Below the pieces are notes generated by a model. It saw nothing but the letters and a program-made list of their open reading frames with translations, was not told the DNA's origin and searched no databases. From Bacteroidales bacterium (GTDB taxonomy: Bacteria > Bacteroidota > Bacteroidia > Bacteroidales > Tenuifilaceae), in assembly GCA_013141385.1 (NCBI GenBank), contig JABFRB010000006.1:1-64000 (forward strand): DNA of 64,000 nt, in the 5' to 3' direction. The position numbers were made by a program, and so were the translations under genes. Numbering within the stretch: the stretch's first letter is position 1; each line of letters begins with the position of its first letter. Shown here piece by piece: positions 9,617-18,378 of this stretch.

Positions 9617-11170
9617 CTAGTCTATAGGTTTTAGTTCAATAAAAGGAATAAGCATCTCCTCAAGTGAAATTCCACCATGCTGAAAAGTGTTACGGTAATA
9701 TTTAACATAGTGGTTATAGTTATTGGGGTAGGCAAAAAAGTCTGCATTTAAAGCAAAAATGAATGATGAGCTGATATTCTGTTTTGGAAGATGCACCTCT
9801 TCAGGTTTTCGGATCTCAAAAACCTCTTTGTGATTGTAATTCAGGTTTCTTCCAAGTTTGTATCGAAGATTTGACGAAGTATCTTTATCACCAATCACTT
9901 TAACAGGATTTTGCACCAGAATAGTTCCGTGGTCAGAGGTAATAATAAGTTTCACTTTTTGAGTTGCTGCCTCCTTGAGTAATGCCCAAAGTTCAGAGTG
10001 TAGAAACCAAGATTTGGTTATAGATAGATATGCAGCCTCGTCTGAGGCTAATTCTCGCATCATTTCCATTTCGGTACGAGCATGGGAGAGAATATCAACA
10101 AAATTATATACAAGAACAGTAAGATCTTTTTTTAGAATCTCTTTAAGGTTATCAACTATTTTCTGCCCAGGTTTAAGGGTATTACTTTTTTCATAGTACC
10201 ATTTGTAGTTCTTACCTAATCGGTGTAATTGCTTACTCAATAGTTCCTCCTCATGAAGGTTTTTTCCCTCATCCTCCTCGTCGAACACCCATAAATCTGG
10301 ATATAATTTTTGTATCTCGAATGGCATTAATCCTGCAAAAATTGAATTTCGAGCATATTGGGTTACAGTAGGTAGAATCCCGCAGTATAGATTCTCGTTT
10401 TCAACTCTCCATTGTGTTGAAATAATTGGCTCGATGATTTTCCACTGGTCAAATCTAAAATTATCGATTAATATAAAAAGCACCTTCTGTCCTGAATCAA
10501 CTAAAGGAAAAACTTTAGATTGAAATAGGTTTGGAGAAAGTAGTGGCTTATCAACAGTTTCTGAACGAAACCAACTTACATAATTATTCTTAATGAATTT
10601 TGAAAATTCGTTATTTGCCTCAGTCTTTTGATGTTCTAGAATTTGGGCCACCCCTTGATCGTTAAGATCTGCAAGTTCTAAATTCCACATCACTAGTTTT
10701 CGAAAAACATCTGTCCAATCGTTAAAATCTCTTGCAGAACTAATTAGCTGACTTATTTTCCCAAACTCGGAGCGGTAATCAGCCGTTGTTTTTTCGCTTA
10801 CCAGCTGTCGGTTATGTACATTTTTCTTTATTGAAAGGAGCACCTGTTTTGGGCTTACTGGCTTTATCAAATAATCAGCAATTTTAGAACCAATTGCCTG
10901 ATCCATAATGTTCTCCTCTTCACTCTTGGTTATCATAACAACAGGAAGAGCCGATTTAATTTCCTTTATAATCGTTAGCGTCTCCAGACCGCTTAAACCT
11001 GGCATATTTTCATCTAAAAAAACGAGATCAAGGTCGGTTTCCCGAACGATATCTAGTGCATCCTGCCCGTTATTGGCAGTAAGCATGGTATACCCTTTCT
11101 GTTCAAGAAAAATAATATGAGTTTGTAAAAAATCAATCTCATCATCAACCCAAAGAATTGTAATATTCAT
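9617..11170 (-). CDS. porX: T9SS response regulator PorX (receiver plus PglZ/alkaline phosphatase domain)
   Basis: A 517-residue two-domain protein. Residues 1-120 form a CheY-like receiver with WVDDE at 7-11, phospho-acceptor Asp53 in FLDENMPG and Lys103 in LIKP. A helical linker leads to a PglZ-type alkaline-phosphatase-fold domain (about 225-517) with LFILIDNFRFDQW (metal-binding Asp), PTVTQYARNS (candidate nucleophile Thr270) and TSDHG. This fusion is characteristic of PorX, the regulator that with the kinase PorY and sigma factor SigP controls T9SS genes in Porphyromonas; it hydrolyses phosphodiester/oligonucleotide substrates in published work. porY is not in the window. The gene is 21 nt downstream of porW and 6 nt upstream of tsaE. 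Confidence 0.92.
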   Translation of the reverse strand: MNITILWVDDEIDFLQTHIIFLEQKGYTMLTANNGQDALDIVRETDLDLVFLDENMPGLSGLETLTIIKEIKSALPVVMITKSEEENIMDQAIGSKIADYLIKPVSPKQVLLSIKKNVHNRQLVSEKTTADYRSEFGKISQLISSARDFNDWTDVFRKLVMWNLELADLNDQGVAQILEHQKTEANNEFSKFIKNNYVSWFRSETVDKPLLSPNLFQSKVFPLVDSGQKVLFILIDNFRFDQWKIIEPIISTQWRVENENLYCGILPTVTQYARNSIFAGLMPFEIQKLYPDLWVFDEEDEGKNLHEEELLSKQLHRLGKNYKWYYEKSNTLKPGQKIVDNLKEILKKDLTVLVYNFVDILSHARTEMEMMRELASDEAAYLSITKSWFLHSELWALLKEAATQKVKLIITSDHGTILVQNPVKVIGDKDTSSNLRYKLGRNLNYNHKEVFEIRKPEEVHLPKQNISSSFIFALNADFFAYPNNYNHYVKYYRNTFQHGGISLEEMLIPFIELKPID

Positions 11171-11191
11171 ATCAAAAGGTATTGTAAAAAA

Positions 11192-13867
11192 TTACTTATA
11201 GGTTGAATTGAAAAACCTGAGATAATCAACTAAAGATTTATCCACAAGGAAAAGGGAGTAGTTCTCCGAACTAATAATAAAAAGGGTATACTCCTCTGGC
11301 TTTAGAGGGTTAAACAAACCTTCTTTACTGATAATTGCTTGGTAGTACTCCATTGCCTGCTTACTATCCTTGAACTTCTCCACACGAATTAGATCAAAGA
11401 ATTCGTTCAAAGGTTGGCTATTTACTGATAGATCAATATTAATAAATGCATCAACGTTGAATGAAACCAAATTAAACTTAAGCTGATTTAGATTTGATTT
11501 CTTAGGCACTACAGCTATAAATAAATGTTCCCCATTAGGTTCATTAAATGCTATAGCCGTTTTAACATCTGTTTTTATAGTTTCTACATTATTTACCGTG
11601 TCCTTGGTTTGAACTGAAGCGAGTTGAAGTTCTTGTTTTCTAATATATTCTAAGATATTAGTTGCCACTTCTGAAACTTCCGTTTTTGGATACTTTTCAA
11701 CTATTTCATTTAACGATGTTCTAAACGTATGTAAATCGGAGGTTTTTCCGATACTTAGGGATTTGAGAAGATTAAATTGAGATTCAAGTTTTGAACCCTT
11801 AAATTTACTCAAGCCCAGATCCGCTTGTGCTATGGTATTTAAAAAATCTCCTTTTTGATAATTATCGTAAACCTCCTGATAGAATCTATTCTCTTCATTC
11901 TGCTTTTCTGATAACTCTTTAAGGTAGTTAGGATTGGTAAGCATTAGAGCATAGACACTTGATGGAAAGCGTGATACTATGATATCTTTATATTTCTGTG
12001 CATTTATGGTATTATTGGTAAACAGGCTAACCTGATAAAGGTTGTAATATGCCTTTAGAGTATAAGGGTTATCGGGGAATCGTTGAGCAAATTTTTCAAA
12101 AGCTTTTACGGTTTCTGAATAATCTTTTAAGTCGTTTTGGTAAACCTCGCCAACCTTAAACATAGCATCAACTATTTTCTCATTTGAAATGCGAATTAAT
12201 GAGTCATTCGTAGGTAAATCCTGTAAATAGAATTCAATACTTTTATTAGAAAGCACTTTCTGAGGGGTTTTACTTGAATCAGAAGAATTTTGCTGATTTG
12301 CTGTTCCAATTTCAATATTGGTTATCCGTCTATTCTTCCTTCTCCAGTTATCCTCCAACTTCCTCTTTCCCCATTTCATCTGAAATTCAGACTGCCCAAA
12401 ACTAAGCTGTGCCTGATTATAGAAATACCATTTTCCACTTTGAGTTTCGTTTTGCTTGTATTGCATATTCTGTTGGTAAAGTGCAGAACGTTGTCTATCC
12501 TCATTCTCTTCGGCAATCTTTTTTTCCTCTTCTACTCTAATCTTATTGATTATTCCGGCAATTAGAGCATTTCTGTCTGTTATAGACATTTTCGCAATAC
12601 GTTGTAAACTGTCCTCCCTATTGACAGTATTAAGGTTTTCAACTAGTTTTGTCAGGTAATGTGTTTTAGTTTCCAGTTTTTGATAATCGGGGAAAGTATT
12701 ATCAAGCGATGTTAAAGCGCTATCATAGTAAGCTTGTGATTGGGTATAATTAGGTTTTGCAAAATAATAATCGGCCAAAGTCAGATAGGACATTCCTTTC
12801 TGATGATTATTTCCACTGCTTTTTGATGCAGAGAGTTTAAAGTATTCAATAGCTTTTTCAGTATTCCCTTCCGATTTTTCAATATTCCCTAAAGCATAGT
12901 AGATTTGATCGAGATATTCCTTATTTTTTTCATCTTTCGAAAGTTTAATAAGCAATTTTTTCATTTCTCGCTCATTACCAGCACCTTTAACAACTGAAGC
13001 TAAGCCAATTTTAGCATTAAAGGCCATCTCGTATGATGGATTCATCCTAATAATCTTTGCAAAGTAAAGTGACGCATCGTCATTTTTTTCGGCCTTAAAT
13101 GATAGCTGAGCAAGTAGATACGTAAGCCTCAATCTCTCGCTCTTAAAGGATGATAAATCAAGAGTCTTCTTAATATATGGAATAGCCTCATTATACTTAG
13201 CCTGCTTTGCGTAAAAGAAAGCCCATGTTGATGATAAAAGATATTTATATTTATTTGTCTTAGGCCTCTTTTTATTCGACTCAATTGATTTTAACTTGTC
13301 CTCTGCATTTAAATAATCTCCATTGATTATACTAATACGCGCTAGCCAAATCTGTGCTTCAAAAAAGATTGTAGAATTGGGATATTGAATTGTAATGTAC
13401 TCAAATGTCTGCGTTGCCTCATCAAAAGAACCCTTCCATGCTCTAGAAATACCAATCAGCAACCATGCTTCACGCACCCACTTAACATATTCAGTTTGAC
13501 TGTAAAATTCTTTTTCCTTAAGCGTTGTAGCCCCTTTTTTTCGAGCAGGCTTAACGGTAATTGAATGTTTGGTGATAAGATCGGTACTCTTTTTAATTGC
13601 CCTATCCATATCACCACCAACTATTCCGGCCACATCGCTATTGCCCAATAAAAGAACCGGTAGAGGAAAAGTGTAATTATACTTATAGGTTTGATCAACC
13701 CTACGGAGGCTTCTTTTATAACTCTCGTAAGCATTGAAGTAGTAATTATAATATGATGTTAACTCATGAAAGTTTCTACTAACCAATGTGTTTTTTTTGG
13801 TTGAGCAGGAGAAAAGTACTAAAATTGCAAGTACACAGAGGGAAATCTTCGATTTAAAACTTTTCAA
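11192..13867 (-). CDS. porW: T9SS tetratricopeptide lipoprotein PorW/SprE
   Basis: An 891-residue lipoprotein with signal sequence and lipobox VLFSC (Cys21), then the segment HELTSYYNYYFNAYESYK, characteristic of PorW/SprE. Tandem TPRs run through about 150-420, a charged Gln/Asn/Lys-rich linker through about 430-540, further TPRs to about 740, and a C-terminal domain ends near TLFIISSENYSLFLVDK. PorW/SprE is needed for type IX secretion and gliding and is thought to connect the trans-envelope core to other machinery. The frame has no ATG near the signal peptide; the start is TTG at 13867, with an in-frame stop about nine codons upstream. The gene is first in a porW-porX-tsaE operon. Confidence 0.88.
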   Translation of the reverse strand: MKSFKSKISLCVLAILVLFSCSTKKNTLVSRNFHELTSYYNYYFNAYESYKRSLRRVDQTYKYNYTFPLPVLLLGNSDVAGIVGGDMDRAIKKSTDLITKHSITVKPARKKGATTLKEKEFYSQTEYVKWVREAWLLIGISRAWKGSFDEATQTFEYITIQYPNSTIFFEAQIWLARISIINGDYLNAEDKLKSIESNKKRPKTNKYKYLLSSTWAFFYAKQAKYNEAIPYIKKTLDLSSFKSERLRLTYLLAQLSFKAEKNDDASLYFAKIIRMNPSYEMAFNAKIGLASVVKGAGNEREMKKLLIKLSKDEKNKEYLDQIYYALGNIEKSEGNTEKAIEYFKLSASKSSGNNHQKGMSYLTLADYYFAKPNYTQSQAYYDSALTSLDNTFPDYQKLETKTHYLTKLVENLNTVNREDSLQRIAKMSITDRNALIAGIINKIRVEEEKKIAEENEDRQRSALYQQNMQYKQNETQSGKWYFYNQAQLSFGQSEFQMKWGKRKLEDNWRRKNRRITNIEIGTANQQNSSDSSKTPQKVLSNKSIEFYLQDLPTNDSLIRISNEKIVDAMFKVGEVYQNDLKDYSETVKAFEKFAQRFPDNPYTLKAYYNLYQVSLFTNNTINAQKYKDIIVSRFPSSVYALMLTNPNYLKELSEKQNEENRFYQEVYDNYQKGDFLNTIAQADLGLSKFKGSKLESQFNLLKSLSIGKTSDLHTFRTSLNEIVEKYPKTEVSEVATNILEYIRKQELQLASVQTKDTVNNVETIKTDVKTAIAFNEPNGEHLFIAVVPKKSNLNQLKFNLVSFNVDAFINIDLSVNSQPLNEFFDLIRVEKFKDSKQAMEYYQAIISKEGLFNPLKPEEYTLFIISSENYSLFLVDKSLVDYLRFFNSTYK

Positions 13868-14019
13868 ACTATAATTGTTTTGATATGTAAACTACAAAAA
13901 ACACTCATTATTTTATATACACAAATAAAAATCAATAAAACCTGAATAGCCTACAATATTAATAAATTCTAATCAGAGTTCAGAATTCTTTAATCATATG
14001 GTAATCTTTTTAAATAAAA

Positions 14020-14041
14020 AAGGGAAGGAGATTCCCTTCCC
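14020..14041 (-). terminator. Terminator of the mrp-nfu operon
   Basis: A GGGAAGG/CCTTCCC stem (14022-14028 with 14035-14041) lies about 25 nt beyond the nfu stop. The minus strand then runs into a T-rich tract. Confidence 0.65.
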
Positions 14042-14065
14042 AAATACTATTTAGAGTTATCTCAC

Positions 14066-14314
14066 CTATGCCATATTCACTGCAACAACCTCTTTAATTT
14101 CGGGCACATCACGACGAATAGCTTGCTCAACTCCATTTTTCAGAGTCATCAAACTGTAAGGGCAAGTACCGCATGCTCCATGTAATTTTACTTTTACAGT
14201 TAAATCTTCAGTTATTTCAACAAGGGAAATATCTCCACCATCATTTTGCAGATATGGTCGGATAACGTCTATTGCAGTGTTAACTTTGGTAATAATTTCT
14301 TCTTTAGTAGCCAT
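14066..14314 (-). CDS. NifU-like Fe-S scaffold/carrier (Nfu domain)
   Basis: An 82-residue protein consisting only of the NifU C-terminal domain. It has IRPYLQNDGGDISLVEI near the N-terminus and the [4Fe-4S]-binding CGTC (Cys-x-x-Cys) in HGACGTCPYSLMTLKNGVE at about residues 45-63. Nfu proteins accept and hand over Fe-S clusters to apo-proteins in the cytoplasm. It lies 25 nt downstream of the Mrp/ApbC ATPase gene, another Fe-S carrier, forming a two-gene Fe-S maturation operon with a clear terminator. Confidence 0.92.
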   Translation of the reverse strand: MATKEEIITKVNTAIDVIRPYLQNDGGDISLVEITEDLTVKVKLHGACGTCPYSLMTLKNGVEQAIRRDVPEIKEVVAVNMA

Positions 14315-14339
14315 AATGACTTTATTTTTTGGTTTAAAA

Positions 14340-15446
14340 TTATTTCTTTAGTTCTACTTTACGTGTTGGAGGCATGTTAAGGTTACGCTTATCAATCTCC
14401 AAAATTAAGTTTTTAGCTAACAAATCAAAAGCTTCTGCCATTAAAGTATTTCCTAAGGCAGCAGGTTTCCCATAATCTCCCCCTTCACGGATTCCCTGTA
14501 CAATAGGAATCTGTCCGAGAAGAGGTAGTTTCATCCTCTCAGCAAGTTTTTTACATCCATCTTTCCCGAAAATATAATATTTGTTGTTTGGAAGTTCCTC
14601 GGGTGTAAACCAAGACATATTCTCAACAAGACCAAGAATTGGAACGTTTATACTCTCTGAAGTAAACATACTTACCCCTTTAATTGCAGCAGCCAATGCA
14701 ACATCTTGGGGTGTGCTTACAATCACAGCACCTGTGACCTTTATCTCTTGAACCATCGTTAGGTGTATATCACTGGTTCCTGGTGGTAGATCGATAAACA
14801 GATAATCGAGTTCACCCCACGCTCCCTGATGGATAAGTTGCTTGAGAGCACTGGTTGCCATTGGCCCACGCCAAATCAATGCGTTATCGGGTTGTACAAA
14901 AAATCCAATTGAAAGAATTTTCACACCATAGTTTTCAACAGGTTCGATTAGCTCCATTCCATCCTCTTTCAGCATCACAGGTTGAGCCAGTTCAAGGTTG
15001 AACATTTTGGGAATAGTAGGGCCATAAATATCAGCATCAATAAGACCAACCTTTGCCCCTGTTTTGGCAACAGCCACGGCCAAATTAGCGGCAATTGTTG
15101 ATTTCCCAACGCCTCCCTTCCCAGAAGCTACAGCAATAATATTTTTTACTCTACTAACAGATGCCTTGGTTTTATAAGGGGACTCAGGTTTTGCACCTAC
15201 ATTGGCTTTAATCTTTATATCAACACTTAGATCATTCCCAAAATTCTCGGTAATAATTTTTATACAAGTTTTTTTTATTGAACTTGCGAATGGATCATTC
15301 CCTTTTTGAAGAGATAAACTTAAAGAGACATTTTTTTCGCCTACAACAAGTTCCTGAACCATTCCAAGCGATACTATGTCCTTCCCATGCTCAGGATGTA
15401 CTACTTGCTTTAAAACCTCTAAAACGGTATTGTTAGATAGTTCCAT
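14340..15446 (-). CDS. Mrp/ApbC family Fe-S carrier ATPase
   Basis: A 368-residue P-loop NTPase. The N-terminal MIP18/DUF59-like domain (about 1-90) contains VVHPEHGKDIVSLGMV. The deviant Walker A ASGKGGVGKST lies at 108-117, followed by LIDADIYGPTIPKMF and the Walker B-like FIDLPPGTSD. The ApbC family binds and transfers [4Fe-4S] clusters. The C-terminal CxxC of the E. coli/Salmonella protein is not seen; the corresponding stretch reads ENMSWFTPEELP, as in many Bacteroidota homologs as I recall, so the cluster ligands may differ. It is followed by nfu after 25 nt. Confidence 0.9.
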   Translation of the reverse strand: MELSNNTVLEVLKQVVHPEHGKDIVSLGMVQELVVGEKNVSLSLSLQKGNDPFASSIKKTCIKIITENFGNDLSVDIKIKANVGAKPESPYKTKASVSRVKNIIAVASGKGGVGKSTIAANLAVAVAKTGAKVGLIDADIYGPTIPKMFNLELAQPVMLKEDGMELIEPVENYGVKILSIGFFVQPDNALIWRGPMATSALKQLIHQGAWGELDYLFIDLPPGTSDIHLTMVQEIKVTGAVIVSTPQDVALAAAIKGVSMFTSESINVPILGLVENMSWFTPEELPNNKYYIFGKDGCKKLAERMKLPLLGQIPIVQGIREGGDYGKPAALGNTLMAEAFDLLAKNLILEIDKRNLNMPPTRKVELKK

Positions 15447-15515
15447 TGTTATAATATTAACCTTATCAAAAAAAATTAATGTTTAATTTTTCTATCCATT
15501 AGAGAATACAACAAA

Positions 15516-15875
15516 TCAACCTAGTTCAATGTTCGGATCCCAGTAAAGTTTTTCGAAATCAACAACTTTATCGTCCTCAACCCTTACTCCTTCACTCTCT
15601 AATAGTTGTTTCATTGTATCAGAACCCGGGAAATGGTGCTTTCCACTCAACAAACCAAACCTATTCACCACTCTATGAGCCGGAATCCAATCCTCTGTAT
15701 TATGGCAACCATTTAACGCCCAACCAACCATTCTGGACGATTGCCCAGAACCCAAATATCTTGCAATTGCCCCATAACTAGTCACTCTCCCGTATGGGAC
15801 TAATTTTGTAACCTGATAAACCTGTTCAAAAAAATTAGGTTCGTTGGTATTTGTATTCGATAAAGGGTTGTTCAT
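15516..15875 (-). CDS. Alkyltransferase-like (MGMT-fold) protein lacking the acceptor cysteine
   Basis: A 119-residue single-domain protein of the MGMT DNA-binding family, with YGRVTSYGAIARYLG (helix-turn-helix) and SSRMVGWALNGC (Arg-finger region). At the alkyl-acceptor site the sequence is IPAHRVV instead of the PCHRVV of active O6-alkylguanine transferases, so the reactive Cys is Ala. By family knowledge this makes it an ATL-type damage-sensing protein that flags lesions for nucleotide excision repair rather than repairing them itself. The ATG at 15875 is preferred over the upstream in-frame TTG. Either start lies inside trmB, giving a 41-nt overlap in another frame and implying translational coupling. 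Confidence 0.85.
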   Translation of the reverse strand: MNNPLSNTNTNEPNFFEQVYQVTKLVPYGRVTSYGAIARYLGSGQSSRMVGWALNGCHNTEDWIPAHRVVNRFGLLSGKHHFPGSDTMKQLLESEGVRVEDDKVVDFEKLYWDPNIELG

Positions 15876-16542
15876 TTGACAATTCAAAGCAGATGTAGGT
15901 GATTGGAAGGTTTTGTTCTAAAAACTTCTCCTCGTAGAATGTTTTTATTGTAAGAATTTGATCTTCAATACCACTACCGTATAAATCTTCGGTTGATGTA
16001 TGAACTTTCAAGTTATTCAATTCTACAAGAGAGCTAGTATAACGATGCAAAGCAAGGCAATCGGTTTTAAGATGGATAAGGCCATTTGGTTTCAGAATGG
16101 TTTTATATAAACCCAGAAAAGCACTTGAAGTAAGTCGTTTCATTGAATTGATTCGTTTCAACTGAGGATCAGGAAAAGTAATCCAAATCTCACTCACTTC
16201 ATTAGCACTAAAGAAAGATGATATATGTTCAATTCTGGTTCTTATGAATGCCACATTACTCATTTTACTTTCATGAGCAGTTTTTGCACCACGCCACATT
16301 CTAGCACCCTTAATATCAATTCCTATAAAATTCTTATTGGGAAACATTTTAGCCATCCCAACCGTGTACTCTCCCTTACCGCATCCCAATTCAAGAACAA
16401 TTGGATTTTCATTTTTGAAAAAGGTTTTATTCCAATTGCCTTTTAATGAGTAATCGGTTCTAAAAACCTCATTCAATTTAGGTTGGATGAGATTTGGAAA
16501 TGTTGTATTCTCGGCAAATCGTTTCAGCTTATTTTTACCCAC
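15835..16542 (-). CDS. trmB: tRNA (guanine-N7-)-methyltransferase
   Basis: A 235-residue class I SAM-dependent methyltransferase. Its SAM motif is LELGCGKGEYTVGMA (about 52-66), followed by NFIGIDIKGARMWRG, a RTRIEHI segment and the family signature ITFPDPQLK. TrmB makes m7G46 in the variable loop of tRNAs. The frame opens with GTG at 16542 (GTG GGT AAA) and no better ATG is present. The 3' end overlaps the alkyltransferase-like gene. Confidence 0.92.
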   Translation of the reverse strand: MGKNKLKRFAENTTFPNLIQPKLNEVFRTDYSLKGNWNKTFFKNENPIVLELGCGKGEYTVGMAKMFPNKNFIGIDIKGARMWRGAKTAHESKMSNVAFIRTRIEHISSFFSANEVSEIWITFPDPQLKRINSMKRLTSSAFLGLYKTILKPNGLIHLKTDCLALHRYTSSLVELNNLKVHTSTEDLYGSGIEDQILTIKTFYEEKFLEQNLPITYICFELSNEQPFIEYKYQRT

Positions 16543-16600
16543 TGTGCTATAATTTTCAGGAAATAAAAACCGGAGGGTTTATAATCGTTATAGTTGAAAT

Positions 16601-17074
16601 TTATTTGTGATTATTCCTTTCAACCCTTATACCAACAGAAGCAATACCTTTTAGTTCTTCGGTGCGCATTGCTTGTTTGAGTTCAAATTTATATGACCCC
16701 TTTAGAGGAAACCGAATATTATGCTTGTACGGAATACGGTTATCGCGAATATAACCAAAGCCTTTTCCTAGCCATTTCCCTTGCTCATCGGCAAGAAAAC
16801 ATTCAAGAGTATCCAGTTTAGTAAATCCTGCAGGCGATGTAGTGGTTATAAACAAGTACAAATTGCTGTTAGAATAATCTGTTGTGTTTCTAACATTTAC
16901 ATAAATATTATGGGATGAAATGGTGTCCTCAATTTCAACCTGGAATTTTGCTGTATTAGTTTCACTCCAAGAATTTTTTAGAGTATTAATATTTTCTTCA
17001 TAAACACCATTCCTATCGCATGATAATAGCCCTAAACTAGATATAAATATGATGAAAAATTTAGCTTTGCACAT
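16601..17074 (-). CDS. gldH: Gliding motility lipoprotein GldH
   Basis: A 157-residue lipoprotein with a hydrophobic signal ending in the lipobox LGLLSC (Cys19). The mature part is a beta-rich domain with YVNVRNTTDYSNSNLYLF and GKGFGYIRDNRIPYKHNIRF, both typical of GldH. In Flavobacterium, GldH is essential for gliding and is associated with the type IX machinery; non-gliding Bacteroidota with T9SS also keep it. The ATG at 17074 is chosen because the signal peptide begins there; it overlaps the end of the PSP1/ricT gene by 14 nt. This order (PSP1 then gldH) is common in the phylum. Confidence 0.87.
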   Translation of the reverse strand: MCKAKFFIIFISSLGLLSCDRNGVYEENINTLKNSWSETNTAKFQVEIEDTISSHNIYVNVRNTTDYSNSNLYLFITTTSPAGFTKLDTLECFLADEQGKWLGKGFGYIRDNRIPYKHNIRFPLKGSYKFELKQAMRTEELKGIASVGIRVERNNHK

Positions 17075-18224
17075 TGTTATCTGGATTTCTAGGCTTATGT
17101 TTTTTCTTTTTCTTCTTTGGCTGACTCCTTTCATCAAACCTTGTCAAACTACCTTCCTCAATAACTCCATGATAATCAAGTTTAACTTTTTCTAAAGGTT
17201 GTTCCAATCTTTCCTCAACTAATCGACTTGCTCTTAATCCTTTTTTATTCATCTCCATAACCTCAATTACCCTATCAACAGGAACGGGCGTAACGTTAAC
17301 TGCCATATCAGGAGATGAACTAAACCACATTGTCCGATTGAATATATCAGTCTTCATATGGTAAAAAGTTGCGTCCTTTGTCTCGAGTGGAATATTAGTT
17401 TCGGGGAAATCCTTACGGGCATCAACATAACAATCCAACTCATAGTTTAAACAGCATTTGAGTTTGCTGCATTGACCTGCAAGTTTCTGAGGATTAAGGG
17501 AAATCTCTTGGACCCTAGCAGAGTTTGTTGTTACAGAGATAAAATTAGTAACCCATGTAGAGCAGCAAAGTTCACGACCACAAGAGCCAATACCTCCAAT
17601 ACGTCCAGCTTCCTGTCGAGCTCCGATTTGTCGCATCTCAACACGAATCTTAAACTCTTCCGCTAATAATTTAATCAACTCCCTAAAATCAACCCGTTCA
17701 TCTGCTATATAGTAGAAAATGGCCTTTGTTTTATCTCCCTGATACTCAACATCTCCAATTTTCATGTTGAGTTTAAGACTTTCGGCAAGTCCTCTGGCCT
17801 TAATCATTGTAGCATGTTCAAGAGCAATCGCTTCGAGCCATTTTTCAGTATCAACTGGTTTTGCTTTTCGGTAAATCTTCTTTAGTTCAGTTGACTCAGG
17901 ATCGACATTTAATTTTTTTAGCTGCCTAAGCACAAGCCAGCCAGTGAGAGAAACAACTCCAATATCATGTCCAGGAGAAGCCTCAACAGCAATAATATCG
18001 CCTTTATTCAGATGAAGTTGATTAGCATTACGAAAAAAAGCCTTTCGTGTATTCTTAAACTGAACCTCAACAATATCATAGTTTTGTAAAGTTTTCGGAG
18101 TGTCATCAACCCAATCGAATGAGCTCAACTTCGAACAGCCTTTACAATGAGTAAGTACAGGTTCAGGGGTATCCCCCTGTTTTATAATTATTCCTCTGGA
18201 GCGAGTGCTCTTATCGGTTTCCAC
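17061..18224 (-). CDS. PSP1 domain protein, RicT-like
   Basis: A 387-residue cytoplasmic protein whose central PSP1 domain (about 100-260) includes ADERVDFRELIKLLAEEFK, RIEMRQIG-type sequence (here VEMRQIGARQEAG) and the cysteine clusters GSCGRELCC and CSKLKCCLNYELDCY. A further CKGC lies near the N-terminus. In Bacillus the PSP1 protein RicT (YaaT) acts with RicA and RicF as an Fe-S-containing complex controlling RNA processing and development. Its role in Bacteroidota is less clear. The C-terminus is a Lys-rich tail. The start is GTG at 18224. The gene is translationally coupled to gldH. Confidence 0.85.
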   Translation of the reverse strand: METDKSTRSRGIIIKQGDTPEPVLTHCKGCSKLSSFDWVDDTPKTLQNYDIVEVQFKNTRKAFFRNANQLHLNKGDIIAVEASPGHDIGVVSLTGWLVLRQLKKLNVDPESTELKKIYRKAKPVDTEKWLEAIALEHATMIKARGLAESLKLNMKIGDVEYQGDKTKAIFYYIADERVDFRELIKLLAEEFKIRVEMRQIGARQEAGRIGGIGSCGRELCCSTWVTNFISVTTNSARVQEISLNPQKLAGQCSKLKCCLNYELDCYVDARKDFPETNIPLETKDATFYHMKTDIFNRTMWFSSSPDMAVNVTPVPVDRVIEVMEMNKKGLRASRLVEERLEQPLEKVKLDYHGVIEEGSLTRFDERSQPKKKKKKHKPRNPDNNVQS

Positions 18225-18247
18225 TATTTTACGTTTTTACAAGAACG

Positions 18248-18255
18248 CAAAGTTA
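18248..18255 (-). promoter_or_regulatory. Possible -7 element for the PSP1-gldH operon
   Basis: CAAAGTTA on the plus strand reads TAACTTTG on the minus strand, matching TAnnTTTG, 23 nt upstream of the GTG start. No good -33 TTG was found at normal spacing. Confidence 0.35.
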
Positions 18256-18330
18256 GCAAATTTTCAAATGTTTAATACTACCCAAAATAGTTGTTTCGCA
18301 ATTTATTAATAAGAGCTAGGGAGGTAAATA

Positions 18331-18360
18331 TTGTAATTATCCTTTTATCGCTTATTTTTG
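18331..18360 (+). promoter_or_regulatory. Housekeeping-type promoter of the ECF sigma gene
   Basis: TTG (18331-18333) and TATTTTTG (18353-18360) are separated by 19 nt, matching the Bacteroidota -33 TTG / -7 TAnnTTTG consensus. They end 18 nt before the sigma-factor ATG. Confidence 0.6.
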
Positions 18361-18378
18361 CAAACAGACAAAACCTAA

